DNA of 64,000 nt from Chitinophagales bacterium (GTDB lineage: Bacteria > Bacteroidota > Bacteroidia > Chitinophagales > UBA10324), in contig JANWXQ010000028.1 of the NCBI GenBank assembly GCA_025057275.1, positions 1-64,000 of the forward strand, in the 5' to 3' direction. How positions within the stretch are numbered: position 1 is the stretch's first letter; the number at the start of each line of letters is the position of its first letter. Below, piece after piece: positions 52,524 to 61,348 of the stretch. Made by a program: the position numbers and the translations under genes. The notes beneath the pieces were generated by a model, which saw only the letters and a program-made list of their open reading frames with translations, had not been told where the DNA came from and ran no database searches.

Positions 52524-53078
52524 TTATTTGAAAATCCAGGCAAAAAACACATGCGTCATCAGCAGGCCGCCGATAAAAAAGCCGACCACAGCCAGCAGCG
52601 ACGGCCATTGCAGATTTGACAGGCCGCTGATGGCATGTCCGGACGTACAGCCGCCGGCATAGCGGGCACCGAAGCCGACCAGAAAACCGCCCAACGCAAG
52701 CAACCAGAACGTACCGGAGGCTACGGCCTGCCAGCTAAACAACTCTGCCGGCTGCATGGCCGATGGTGCAGAAAAGCCATAGGCTTTCAACTCCGAAACC
52801 GTTGCCGGCGACAGCGCCACGGCGGGGTCTTTCGTCAGGAACTGTGCGGCAATAAAGCCGCCCACCAGCGCTCCGGCCATGAACATCAGATTCCAGATTT
52901 GACTCTTCCAGTCAAAATCAAAAAACTTCACATGCCGCCCGGCGCCGGCCATAGCGCACAGCGTGCGCAGGTTGGAGGAGAAGCCAAAACTTCTTCCGAA
53001 ATACACCAGCAACAGCATAATGGCGGCTATCAGGGCTCCGCTCAGCCACCACGGCCAGGGTTGATACAGCCAGTTCAT
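52524..53078 (-). CDS. YeeE/YedE-family half-transporter
   Basis: A 184-residue membrane protein with about four to five helices and the [14 protein letters not shown] motif, whose Cys is the sulfur-contacting residue of the first half of TsuA-type transporters. The sequence also contains [17 protein letters not shown]. It pairs with the DUF6691 gene 18 bp downstream and follows the Usp gene by 19 bp. Import of thiosulfate is known for full-length YeeE; for split pairs it is inferred. Confidence 0.92.
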   Translation of the reverse strand: MNWLYQPWPWWLSGALIAAIMLLLVYFGRSFGFSSNLRTLCAMAGAGRHVKFFDFDWKSQIWNLMFMAGALVGGFIAAQFLTKDPAVALSPATVSELKAYGFSAPSAMQPAELFSWQAVASGTFWLLALGGFLVGFGARYAGGCTSGHAISGLSNLQWPSLLAVVGFFIGGLLMTHVFFAWIFK

Positions 53079-53097
53079 CGCAGGAGGGTTTTAGGTT

Positions 53098-53934
53098 TTA
53101 GTTCAGGTGAAACGAAACAATGGGCTTGTATAAGTGATTGATCAGCTTTTCGGTTACGCTGCTGTGCAGCAAGCCGCTTTTGCCATGGGTACCGATAAAA
53201 ATCAGATCCATGTTGCGCATCTGATTGAAATGCACGACGCCTTGCTCCACGTCGCGGTCGTGAATGAGGTGCGCTGAAAACGACGGCAGTTCATTCATTT
53301 CGGCAAACTGGCGGGCATTTTGTTCAAAAACAGCCTGCTCCTGCTCTGCATTACCGGATGTGATTTGCAGCAAATGAAGATTTGCGCCAAAAGCAGTGAG
53401 CATGCGGCGGAGCAGATCCAGGCACAGCTTTTCCGGCTTGCGGAAATCGTGGATCAGCAGAATATCGCGGATTACCAGTTCCGAGCGGTCGCACATCAGC
53501 GACAGCACGGGCACGCGGCAGCGGCGGGCCACGTTTTGGGTTTCCGATCCCGAAAACTTTTCGCGCAGGCCCCAGGCGCCCTTGGTGCCCATGACAATCA
53601 GGTCAACTCCGTTGCGTTCGGCAAACGTTACGATTGCATCGGTGAGCTTACCTGCCAGCAGGTGCGTGTGAATGTGCATGCCGTAGCGCCGGGTCAGGTC
53701 CTGCATTTTGCCGGAGGCAATATCAAGCTGCTGTTGCACGAATCCAGGGTCAATTTCGCCGCAGGTCTGGAACGTGCCATCGGGATGCAGTGTTACGGTG
53801 TCGGGCAGGTTGAGCACATGAAGCACATGCACCTCCAAAGGCATCTTTTCTTCCAGCTTGCGGGTCATCAGGTAAGCATAATCGGCCTGCACCGAAAAGT
53901 CGGTGGGGATTAACACGCGCAACACAGATTCCAT
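53098..53934 (-). CDS. Universal stress protein, tandem UspA domains
   Basis: A 278-residue cytoplasmic protein with two UspA domains. The nucleotide-binding signature is present in both halves: VMGTKGAWGLREKFSGSETQNV (first) and FIGTHGKSGLLHSSVTEKLI (second). Such tandem Usp proteins bind ATP and respond to redox or energy stress. The gene sits inside the sulfur run between the rhodanese and the YeeE halves, so it may respond to the same signal. No catalytic role is implied. Confidence 0.92.
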   Translation of the reverse strand: MESVLRVLIPTDFSVQADYAYLMTRKLEEKMPLEVHVLHVLNLPDTVTLHPDGTFQTCGEIDPGFVQQQLDIASGKMQDLTRRYGMHIHTHLLAGKLTDAIVTFAERNGVDLIVMGTKGAWGLREKFSGSETQNVARRCRVPVLSLMCDRSELVIRDILLIHDFRKPEKLCLDLLRRMLTAFGANLHLLQITSGNAEQEQAVFEQNARQFAEMNELPSFSAHLIHDRDVEQGVVHFNQMRNMDLIFIGTHGKSGLLHSSVTEKLINHLYKPIVSFHLN

Positions 53935-53994
53935 AGCAAGTTCTCTTAACTGATTTTGAACCTTTCCGCGAACCGTAGGCCTCAGGGCAGCCGA

Positions 53995-54312
53995 TTACTT
54001 CAGTAAGGCCGCAACATCTTCCCAGGTGCCTCCGTTGAAAACATTGCGAATGCCATTCTGTTCCAGAAAGGCTTTTGCCTGACCGCTGCGGTTGCCGCTT
54101 CGGCAAAACACCACGATGTTTTCTTTGTTACGGAAGTCATCCACACGCTGAGGCACCGTGTCCAGGGGAATGTTGACTGCACCGGGCACGCTGCCGGTGG
54201 CAAATTCCTCAGGCGTGCGCACATCTACCAGAAACGCGCCGTTGCGCACAACGGCTTTCAGCTCTTCGGAAGCGGGCGAAGCCCCACCAAACAGATTGTG
54301 TAAGAAATTCAT
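53995..54312 (-). CDS. Single-domain rhodanese sulfurtransferase
   Basis: A 105-residue cytoplasmic rhodanese. The active-site loop VVFCRSGNRSG places the nucleophile at Cys70, and the DVRTPEEFATGSVPGAVNIPL signature is intact. It would accept sulfane sulfur as a persulfide and pass it to thiols or to the persulfide dioxygenase encoded upstream. The place in the operon is comparable to CstA in the staphylococcal cst operon, but this protein lacks the extra CstA domains. Confidence 0.93.
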   Translation of the reverse strand: MNFLHNLFGGASPASEELKAVVRNGAFLVDVRTPEEFATGSVPGAVNIPLDTVPQRVDDFRNKENIVVFCRSGNRSGQAKAFLEQNGIRNVFNGGTWEDVAALLK

Positions 54313-54410
54313 GGTTAGTTGAATTTAGGATCAGCGTTTTCGTTTGATCAGTTCGTTCAAAGATTGGTCTTTTACCTTAGGCAATAGGCTACAAAAGTTA
54401 CACAGCGGCC

Positions 54411-55211
54411 TCAGGTCCAAAACAGCTCTTTCAGAATGATGTAGACGCCGACGACCAGCACAAACCAGCCAAATGCCGGTTTCAGCTGATCGCCGGAAAT
54501 CCGGCGCGACAGCGTGGCGCCGATAAAAATGCCGACAACGGCAAAGACCGATACCTGCAACAGGAAGAACCAGTCTATGGGTTGATGGCCTATTTCTCCG
54601 ATAAATCCGATAAGCGATTTGGCCGCAATGATGACCAGTGACGTGCCCACTGCTTCTTTCATGGGAAGTTTCCCCAATACCACTAAGGCAGGAATAATCA
54701 GAAAGCCTCCGCCGGCGCCTACCATGCCGGTGAGGATGCCGACCACTGTACCTTCCAGCATAACCAAACCGTAACGGAAAGGCCGGTCGCTTTCCGGCTT
54801 CGGCCCGGAACCGGCCGGGCTCTTGCGGATCATGCTTACCGAAGCAGCTATCATCAGCACGGCAAACAACACCATGAGCAGAATGCGCTTGGTTACCTCA
54901 AAGTCGCCGATGCTGAACACCACATCCGGTATGGCCGGAACCAGCCAGGCCCGTGTAGCAAAGACTGCTGCAATGCTGGGCAGGCCAAACACTACAGCCG
55001 TCCGCACATTCACCAGGTTCTTAAAGAAATACGTGCCTGAGCCTATGGCGCTGGTCAGCCCTACGATAAACAATGAATAACCCGTTGCCGGAACGGCATC
55101 TATGCCGAACAGATACACCAGGACGGGCACCGTGAGGATACTGCCACCCCCGCCAATGAGGCCCAGCGAAACCCCAATAAGCACTGAGGCCAGATAGCCT
55201 GCAACTTCCAT
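54411..55211 (-). CDS. TauE/SafE-family sulfite/sulfoacetate exporter
   Basis: A 266-residue membrane protein with eight predicted helices and two inverted-repeat halves (GLIGGGGSILTVPVLVYLFG and GMVGAGGGFLIIPALVVLG), the hallmark of TauE/SafE proteins. Its position 44 bp after a CstB-like gene suggests export of sulfite made by persulfide oxidation, as proposed for TauE in staphylococcal cst operons. The substrate is inferred, since family members also carry organosulfonates. Confidence 0.92.
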   Translation of the reverse strand: MEVAGYLASVLIGVSLGLIGGGGSILTVPVLVYLFGIDAVPATGYSLFIVGLTSAIGSGTYFFKNLVNVRTAVVFGLPSIAAVFATRAWLVPAIPDVVFSIGDFEVTKRILLMVLFAVLMIAASVSMIRKSPAGSGPKPESDRPFRYGLVMLEGTVVGILTGMVGAGGGFLIIPALVVLGKLPMKEAVGTSLVIIAAKSLIGFIGEIGHQPIDWFFLLQVSVFAVVGIFIGATLSRRISGDQLKPAFGWFVLVVGVYIILKELFWT

Positions 55212-55255
55212 AGCCTGAGGAGGGTTTATTTCTGCGTTGGGTACAACCGGATTAG

Positions 55256-56653
55256 TTAGCGGGTCAGGGGCAGCCCCTTATTGACCCATTCGTTGATGCC
55301 ACCGGAAAAGTTGCGCACGTTGGTGTAGCCATGGGCAGCCAGCAACGAATAGCCGATGGAAGCCCGGTCACCACCCTGGCAGTGAATGATTACCGGACGG
55401 GTTCGGCTCACCCGCTCCAAACACAGCGGCAGGTCGCCGACAAACACATGATCTGCACCCTGAATATGGCCCGATTGGTATTCTACGGCACCTCGCAGGT
55501 CCACCACCTGAATGTTGTTGGCTTCCTGCAGCTTACGCAATTCGTTTGCATCAATCAGGTTAACCTGCTGTAGCGTTCCTCCTGCTTTTGTGTAGGGTTC
55601 GGTGGAAGGAATGTAGCCCAGCACGTGGTCCAGGCCAATGCGCATGAGCTTACGCATCAGGTCGTCGTGGCGATCAGGAGCGGCTAGCAAAACGAACGGC
55701 TTGTCGTACGACAAAAACCAGCCTGCCCAGGTCGCAAACGAATTATTGCCCTGAATGTTGAGACTGCCCGGAATAAAACCGCGGGCAAATTCGGCTTTGT
55801 CGCGGGTGTCCACCAACGGAGTGCCCTGTCGGAGCAACTCCATGATCTGGTCGCTGACGTCTTTGAGGCGGGGCACCTCCGTCAGCAGCGGCCGGTTAAC
55901 CTTATTCAGTTTTTTCATCATGGCAAAATACCGGGGCGGTTCCGGCTGGTCGGTCAGCAGATAGTTGATGAAGCCTTCTTTATCGTTGGCAAAGCGAAAC
56001 GCCCAGTTGGCAATTTTCTCGTAGCCTACTGTAGAGCTCGGTACGGCGCCAAGGGCTTTACCGCAGGCAGAGCCAGATCCGTGACCCGGCCATACCTGCA
56101 CGTAATCGGGAAGTGCCGCAAATTTTTTCAGCGACTCAAACATTTGCTCCGCGCCCTTTTCCTGTGTGCCTTTGAATCCAGCTGCTTTTTCCAGCAGGTC
56201 AGGGCGACCCACATCGCCGACAAAAACAAAATCTCCCGTAAAGATCATCACCGGCTTGTCGCTGGCCGGTGTGTCGGTGAGCAGAAAACTGATGCTTTCC
56301 GGTGTGTGACCCGGAGTGTGCATGACCTGAATTTTGAGATTTCCTACCATGATTACATCACCGTCGCGCAACGGATGGTGAGGAAATTCATAGCTCCAGT
56401 CGGAGCCCCCTTCCGCTGACAGATACAATTCAGCACCGGTAAGCGCTGCCAGCTCACGGGAACCGGTTAAAAAATCGGCATGGATATGGGTTTCGAAAAC
56501 ATGGGTAATCCGCAATTTATTGGCTTGAGCAATTTCCAGATAGGTGTCCACGTCGCGCTTGGGATCAATGACTGCGGCCACACCTGCCTTCTGGCAGCCG
56601 ATTACGTAACTGGCCTGAGCCAGCGTTTTGTCGTACACATGCTGAAAAAACAT
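55256..56653 (-). CDS. CstB-like persulfide dioxygenase-rhodanese fusion
   Basis: A 465-residue three-domain protein. The metallo-beta-lactamase domain (1-250) has the persulfide-dioxygenase motifs FETHIHADFLTG (55-61), HTPGHTPES, TGDFVFVGDVGRPDL and PGHGSGSACGK. A first rhodanese domain (about 265-350) lacks the catalytic Cys (LLAAPDR in its place), so it is a pseudo-rhodanese. A second rhodanese (about 365-465) is active-looking, with Cys425 in IHCQGGDR. This is the architecture of staphylococcal CstB, which turns low-molecular-weight persulfides into thiosulfate. It is the first gene of the sulfur run. Confidence 0.9.
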   Translation of the reverse strand: MFFQHVYDKTLAQASYVIGCQKAGVAAVIDPKRDVDTYLEIAQANKLRITHVFETHIHADFLTGSRELAALTGAELYLSAEGGSDWSYEFPHHPLRDGDVIMVGNLKIQVMHTPGHTPESISFLLTDTPASDKPVMIFTGDFVFVGDVGRPDLLEKAAGFKGTQEKGAEQMFESLKKFAALPDYVQVWPGHGSGSACGKALGAVPSSTVGYEKIANWAFRFANDKEGFINYLLTDQPEPPRYFAMMKKLNKVNRPLLTEVPRLKDVSDQIMELLRQGTPLVDTRDKAEFARGFIPGSLNIQGNNSFATWAGWFLSYDKPFVLLAAPDRHDDLMRKLMRIGLDHVLGYIPSTEPYTKAGGTLQQVNLIDANELRKLQEANNIQVVDLRGAVEYQSGHIQGADHVFVGDLPLCLERVSRTRPVIIHCQGGDRASIGYSLLAAHGYTNVRNFSGGINEWVNKGLPLTR

Positions 56654-56836
56654 GAATCAGGATTTTGAGGTTAAACCAGAATTTCAGGGGCAAAGGTCAC
56701 CATTTTCCTGACGGCTGCACGGATACATTTGTTACTCTATCAGGGGTTCGGTTACCCTGTTATTGTGTTCTCCCGCTTACCGGATGGTTCTGTAAAGCCA
56801 ATCCATAACTGAAAAAAAAGCAAACACATCAGCGCT

Positions 56837-58360
56837 TCAATGTTTTTCCGGCCGCAGGTGAGGAAAAAAGATTACATCCTGAATAGCAGGTGCATTGGCC
56901 AGCAGCATGACCAGCCTGTCTATACCGATGCCCACTCCTGCTGTAGGAGGCATGCCGTATTCCAACGCCCGCAGAAAATCCTCATCCAATTGCATGGCTT
57001 CGGGGTCGCCACGACGGCCCAGCTCCAGTTGCTCCTCAAAGCGGCGACGCTGATCGAGCGGATCGTTGAGCTCGGTGAAGGCATTGCACAGCTCCTTGCC
57101 GTTGCAGATGACTTCAAAACGTTCCACCAGTCCGGGCCGGCTTCGATGCCGGCGCGCCAACGGCGACATTTCCACCGGATAATCGGTAATGAAAGTGGGT
57201 TGAATCAGATGCGGTTCACAAAGCGTGCTGAACAGTTCATCAATGATTTTGCCACGCCCGGCCGTTTCATCCAAGGAAACACCGAACTCGCGGGCAGTAG
57301 CGCGCAAGGCCGCATCGTCCATGTCGGCAATTTGCCTGCCGGTGCGTTGCGCCAAGGCATCCAACAACGGAAGGCGCGGCCACGGCCGGCGAAAGTCAAT
57401 GCGTTGGGATCCTACCGTTACCTGCGTGCTGCCGTGCAATTCCATGACTACCTGCTCCAGCATTTCCTCCACCAGATCCATCATCCACACATAATCTTTA
57501 AACGCCACATAGAGCTCCAGCATGGTGAATTCGGGATTGTGGTAACGGTCCATGCCTTCATTGCGGAAGTCTTTGGCAAATTCAAAAACACCGTTTAGTC
57601 CGCCGACAATAAGTCGCTTGAGGTAGAGTTCGTTGGCTATGCGCAGGTAAAGTTTCATGTCCAACGCATGGTGATGCGTGACAAAAGGCCGGGCCAGTGC
57701 CCCGCCATAGATGGGTTGCAGTATGGGTGTTTCTACTTCCAGGTAGCCCCGTTGCAACAAGAAGCTGCGCATGCTTTGCACAATCTGCGAGCGCTGCAGG
57801 AACACGCGGCGGCTTTCCGGATTGATGATCAGATCCACATACCGCTGCCGGTAGCGGAATTCCGGGTCGGTTACTTCATCGTATAGCTGACCTTCCTTTT
57901 CCTTCACAACCGGAAGCGGCCGCAAGGCTTTACTCAACAACTTCAGCGTGCGGGCATGGATGCTGATCTCGCCTGTGCGCGTGCGGAAGACTTCGCCGGA
58001 AACCCCGATGATATCTCCCAGGTCGAGTAACTTTTTCCAGACCACTTCATAAAGCGAAGCATTTCCGTCCTGCATCAGATCGTCGCGCTTCAGATAAATC
58101 TGAATGCGTCCTTTGGCATCCTGAAGGGTACAGAATGAAGCTCCCCCCATGATGCGGCGGGCCATAATGCGTCCGGCTACGGCAACGGTCATTCCGGCAA
58201 AAGCCTGTTCGTTTGCTTCAAAACCGGAAACGATATCGGCCGACCAGTGGGTTACTTCAAAATCTCCGGGCGGATAAGGGTCCACCCCCATGGCTTCCAG
58301 TTGTTGCCGGGCCTCACGGCGCAACCGCTCCTGTTCGCTCAACGCTTCCTGCTCGTGCAT
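56837..58360 (-). CDS. lysS: Lysine--tRNA ligase (class II)
   Basis: LysRS charges tRNA-Lys. The 507-residue protein has an N-terminal OB-fold anticodon domain ([21 protein letters not shown]) and a class II catalytic core: motif 1 around [18 protein letters not shown], motif 2 [20 protein letters not shown], and motif 3 [15 protein letters not shown]. The C-terminus [11 protein letters not shown] is typical. A -7-like element TATCTTCG sits just upstream of its ATG. Confidence 0.97.
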   Translation of the reverse strand: MHEQEALSEQERLRREARQQLEAMGVDPYPPGDFEVTHWSADIVSGFEANEQAFAGMTVAVAGRIMARRIMGGASFCTLQDAKGRIQIYLKRDDLMQDGNASLYEVVWKKLLDLGDIIGVSGEVFRTRTGEISIHARTLKLLSKALRPLPVVKEKEGQLYDEVTDPEFRYRQRYVDLIINPESRRVFLQRSQIVQSMRSFLLQRGYLEVETPILQPIYGGALARPFVTHHHALDMKLYLRIANELYLKRLIVGGLNGVFEFAKDFRNEGMDRYHNPEFTMLELYVAFKDYVWMMDLVEEMLEQVVMELHGSTQVTVGSQRIDFRRPWPRLPLLDALAQRTGRQIADMDDAALRATAREFGVSLDETAGRGKIIDELFSTLCEPHLIQPTFITDYPVEMSPLARRHRSRPGLVERFEVICNGKELCNAFTELNDPLDQRRRFEEQLELGRRGDPEAMQLDEDFLRALEYGMPPTAGVGIGIDRLVMLLANAPAIQDVIFFPHLRPEKH

Positions 58361-58364
58361 GGGA

Positions 58365-58372
58365 CGAAGATA
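58365..58372 (-). promoter_or_regulatory. -7-like element (TATCTTCG) for lysS
   Basis: One mismatch from TAnnTTTG on the minus strand, ending 4 bp before the lysS ATG, so the transcript would have an almost absent leader. Confidence 0.35.
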
Positions 58373-58494
58373 GCAACGCCGAAAGGGCCGGTCGTGGAAC
58401 CGGAAGCGCTATACAGCGTTAGCTCAAGCACGGCAATCTAGCTTAGGGAGAGCGGCTTTTTCCAGTCTGCCTTTCCTTAACAAACTTTGAAGCA

Positions 58495-59472
58495 GTGATT
58501 CAGAACATCACCCTGCAGCGCATCATCACCGTGGCCAGCTTTATACTGTTGGCAGGTAAGGGAATAGCCTACAGTTTGACCCACTCCAATGCCGTGCTGT
58601 CCGATGCGCTGGAAAGCCTGGTAAATGTGGCTGCCGCACTTTTTGGATTGTTCAGTCTTCAACTTTCTGCACGGCCGCGCGACAGCAATCATCCCTACGG
58701 ACACGGAAAGATTGAATTTCTTTCAGCCGGGATAGAAGGCAGCCTGATTCTGTTTGCCGGCGTAATTATTGTGCTCAAGGCAACATACAACTTCTTCCGC
58801 CCGCAGCATCTGGCCGCTTTGGATTATGGCATCCTCATACTGGCCAGCACCGGTCTGGTGAATTACATTCTGGGTAACCTGGCCGTGCGTCGCGGAAAGC
58901 TTACGCACAGTCCTGCCCTGTTGGGCAGCGGCCGCCATCTGCAGTCGGATGCCTTTTCCACACTGGGCGTTTTGATCGCCATGTCGCTGTTGTATTTCTT
59001 TCCATATCACTGGTTAGACAACAGCGTGGCCATTCTGTTCGGCATCATCATTGCCTTCATGGGGTTTCGTGTTATCCGTACGGCAGTGGCCGGCATCATG
59101 GATGAGGCCGACATGGAATTGCTGGGACACATGATACATTTTGTGAACAATAACCGACGGCCTGCCTGGGTGGATCTGCACAACATGCGGGTGATCAAAT
59201 ACGGACCAGTTCTGCATGTGGACTGCCATCTGACGCTGCCCTGGTATTACAGCGTGGCACAAGCCCATGAAGAAGTCGGTGAATTGCGCAACGTCATGGA
59301 GAAATCGGTGAAAAATCCCGTGGAGTTTTTTATTCACTCCGATGCCTGTGTGCCGCCTGACCAATGCCGCATCTGTTCCCTGGGCGACTGCGCCCATCGC
59401 CGGCAGCCGATGACTTATCGTCAGGAATGGACCCTGGAAAGCACCCTGGCCGACCGGAAGCACGGCACTTAA
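58495..59472 (+). CDS. Cation diffusion facilitator family transporter with Cys-containing tail
   Basis: A 325-residue CDF exporter with six membrane helices and a C-terminal cytoplasmic domain. The TM5 metal motif HLQSD matches the HxxxD of zinc exporters. In TM2 the usual DxxxD is ESLVN (DALESLVNV), a variant I also associate with other Bacteroidota CDF proteins. The tail has CVPPDQCRICSLGDC, four cysteines that could bind metal or sense it. The start codon is GTG. Its stop shares TTAA with the convergent flavin reductase stop. The exported metal (Zn, Fe or Mn) is not decided. Confidence 0.88.
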   Translation: MIQNITLQRIITVASFILLAGKGIAYSLTHSNAVLSDALESLVNVAAALFGLFSLQLSARPRDSNHPYGHGKIEFLSAGIEGSLILFAGVIIVLKATYNFFRPQHLAALDYGILILASTGLVNYILGNLAVRRGKLTHSPALLGSGRHLQSDAFSTLGVLIAMSLLYFFPYHWLDNSVAILFGIIIAFMGFRVIRTAVAGIMDEADMELLGHMIHFVNNNRRPAWVDLHNMRVIKYGPVLHVDCHLTLPWYYSVAQAHEEVGELRNVMEKSVKNPVEFFIHSDACVPPDQCRICSLGDCAHRRQPMTYRQEWTLESTLADRKHGT

Positions 59473-60359
59473 CCACTCAGCAACAGCTTCCAGGCTTCGC
59501 GCACACGGCTTTCGGCGAGCAAACGCTTCGCTGCCAGGTGACACTGATACTGGAATGATTCGGCATCGTTGCCAAAGCGACGGCGCAGTTCATCCAGCAG
59601 AGGTTCTACCGTCACGTCCTGAAGATCTTCTGCAGTAGGCAGCCGCTCCACATTGGCCAGCAGCCCCAGGTCGTTTCCGGAAAGCACTACCGAATTCCGG
59701 ATTGCTTCGGGCAAACCGTCTAAGCCCAGAGCAGGCTGATCCGTCGGCTTAGGCACGCGAAACAAGGCTGCTCCGGAAGCCCGGCAATAAAAATCCTGCC
59801 CCATGCGCGCTACCAGATCCAGCTTGTGGGGATCTATGCGGCCCTGTGCATCCAGCACCCGATCGGCAATATGCATGAGCAAAACTTCACATATAACCAG
59901 ATTGGCTCCTCCGCCCTGTTCGCCCATGGATTTAATCTCCACCACCTTGCATTCCATGTGCACCGGCGACTCCGCCACCCGCCAGGGCCGCACCCGCAGC
60001 GAGGGCAACTTGCTGAAGCCCGCTTTTACGAACTCATCGATTCCTTTGGGATATTCGCTGCTGGCTACGTTGGCCTGCTGCACCATGTCGTAGGTAACCA
60101 CATTGATGACCACCTCCGGCACTTCCCGAACATTGTCCAGCGTGTTTTTTACGGTGTTATCCCTTACCCGGCGGGCAGGTGAAAACACCAGCGTCACCGG
60201 CCGGCTGCCAAAAGCATTAAAAAAACTAAACGGGGAAAGGTTGGCATTTCCTGCAGCGTCCACCGTGCTGGCAAATGCTATCGGCCGGGGGGCCACGGCA
60301 GACAGCAGATAGCCGTGCATGCGCGGCACCGGCACTTCAGCCGGATCAACGATAAGCAT
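59469..60359 (-). CDS. Flavin reductase family protein (FMN-binding split barrel)
   Basis: A 296-residue protein with a flavin-reductase-like FMN-binding domain. The N-terminal VPRMHGYLLSAVAPRPIAFASTVD followed by NLSPFSFFNAFGSRPVTLVFSP is diagnostic. About 100 extra C-terminal residues follow the barrel and are helical. I prefer the ATG at 60359 to the GTG at 60377, because family members start only about ten residues before the PVPRMHG motif. It is convergent with the CDF gene (4-bp overlap at TTAA). The natural partner oxygenase, if any, is not nearby. Confidence 0.87.
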   Translation of the reverse strand: MLIVDPAEVPVPRMHGYLLSAVAPRPIAFASTVDAAGNANLSPFSFFNAFGSRPVTLVFSPARRVRDNTVKNTLDNVREVPEVVINVVTYDMVQQANVASSEYPKGIDEFVKAGFSKLPSLRVRPWRVAESPVHMECKVVEIKSMGEQGGGANLVICEVLLMHIADRVLDAQGRIDPHKLDLVARMGQDFYCRASGAALFRVPKPTDQPALGLDGLPEAIRNSVVLSGNDLGLLANVERLPTAEDLQDVTVEPLLDELRRRFGNDAESFQYQCHLAAKRLLAESRVREAWKLLLSG

Positions 60360-60381
60360 CCTGTACGAGCTGGGCACGAAG

Positions 60382-61341
60382 TTAGGGATCAGAAAAACGG
60401 TAAATCCGACCCCCGCTACCGCACAGAAAGCCGCCGTTGCTCGTCAGCGCAATACCATTGAGATCCACCTGGCCGGAAAAGGCTACTCTCTTCCAACTGG
60501 TGCCGCCATCAGTGGTTTTCAGAAAGCAGCCTTTCGGGCCGATGGCATAGCCACGCATGCGGTCGCGAAAAGCGATGCGGTTCAGATGCACCTGGGGCAA
60601 TAGCAAACTGTTGCCGTTGCGTATGCGCTTCCAGCTTTTCCCCCCGTCCACCGTTTTCCACACCGATCCCTGAAAGCCGGCAACATATCCCACCGAGGGC
60701 TCCGGAAAGGAGAACGAAACAAAAAAATCGCCATGGGCATTGCTGTATTGCCAGCTGCTTCCTGAATCCGTTGTGTACATCACCAGCCCGTAGCCGGCAA
60801 CCAGCCCGTATTGTGCCGAAAAAAAATGCACGTCCCTGAGTTCGACATCAAAGGTGTCTGCAATCCAGTTGGCTCCTCCGTCCGTGGAAAAATGCAGCAC
60901 GCCGGTGGTAAACCCTTCTCCGCCGCAGGCCCAGCCATGCCGGGCATCATAGAAATGGAAATCCAAGACAGGATCCCACAAATAAGGTTGATTGGTAACC
61001 CAGGAACTGCCGCTGTTTTCGCTTCGGTAAATGAGTCCGTCGTAATTGGACATCACCAGCGTATCGGCCGAAAATAACCAGAGTCCGTACAACTTTTTTT
61101 TCAATTCAATAGTTTGAACGGGCGCCCACGAACGGCCGGCATCGGTGCTGCGCAGCAGCAAACCTAGATCGTAGCGCGAACCGCCGCAGGCATAAATCAC
61201 CGAATCACCGGCAACAGCAATGGCTTCCAGATCCAGCGTGGTAGGGCTTTCCAACTCTTCTACCTGCATATCGGTTTTCGGCATCTGACAGGCCATGAGG
61301 CCGGACAGCAACAACAAGGCAACGGCGACGGGCAATTTCAT
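60382..61341 (-). CDS. YCF48/Asp-box beta-propeller lipoprotein
   Basis: A 319-residue lipoprotein (signal MKLPVAVALLLLSGLMAC, start ATG at 61341). It has about six Asp-box repeats of the YCF48/oxidoreductase-like type: STDAGRSW, SENSGSSW, STDGGANW, TTDSGSSW, TVDGGKSW and TTDGGTSW. These predict a six- or seven-bladed propeller at the periplasmic or outer face. Its start lies 7 bp after the stop of the class III aminotransferase gene, so they are co-transcribed. A function for this protein family in Bacteroidota is not established. Confidence 0.87.
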   Translation of the reverse strand: MKLPVAVALLLLSGLMACQMPKTDMQVEELESPTTLDLEAIAVAGDSVIYACGGSRYDLGLLLRSTDAGRSWAPVQTIELKKKLYGLWLFSADTLVMSNYDGLIYRSENSGSSWVTNQPYLWDPVLDFHFYDARHGWACGGEGFTTGVLHFSTDGGANWIADTFDVELRDVHFFSAQYGLVAGYGLVMYTTDSGSSWQYSNAHGDFFVSFSFPEPSVGYVAGFQGSVWKTVDGGKSWKRIRNGNSLLLPQVHLNRIAFRDRMRGYAIGPKGCFLKTTDGGTSWKRVAFSGQVDLNGIALTSNGGFLCGSGGRIYRFSDP

Positions 61342-61348
61342 GGATCGT

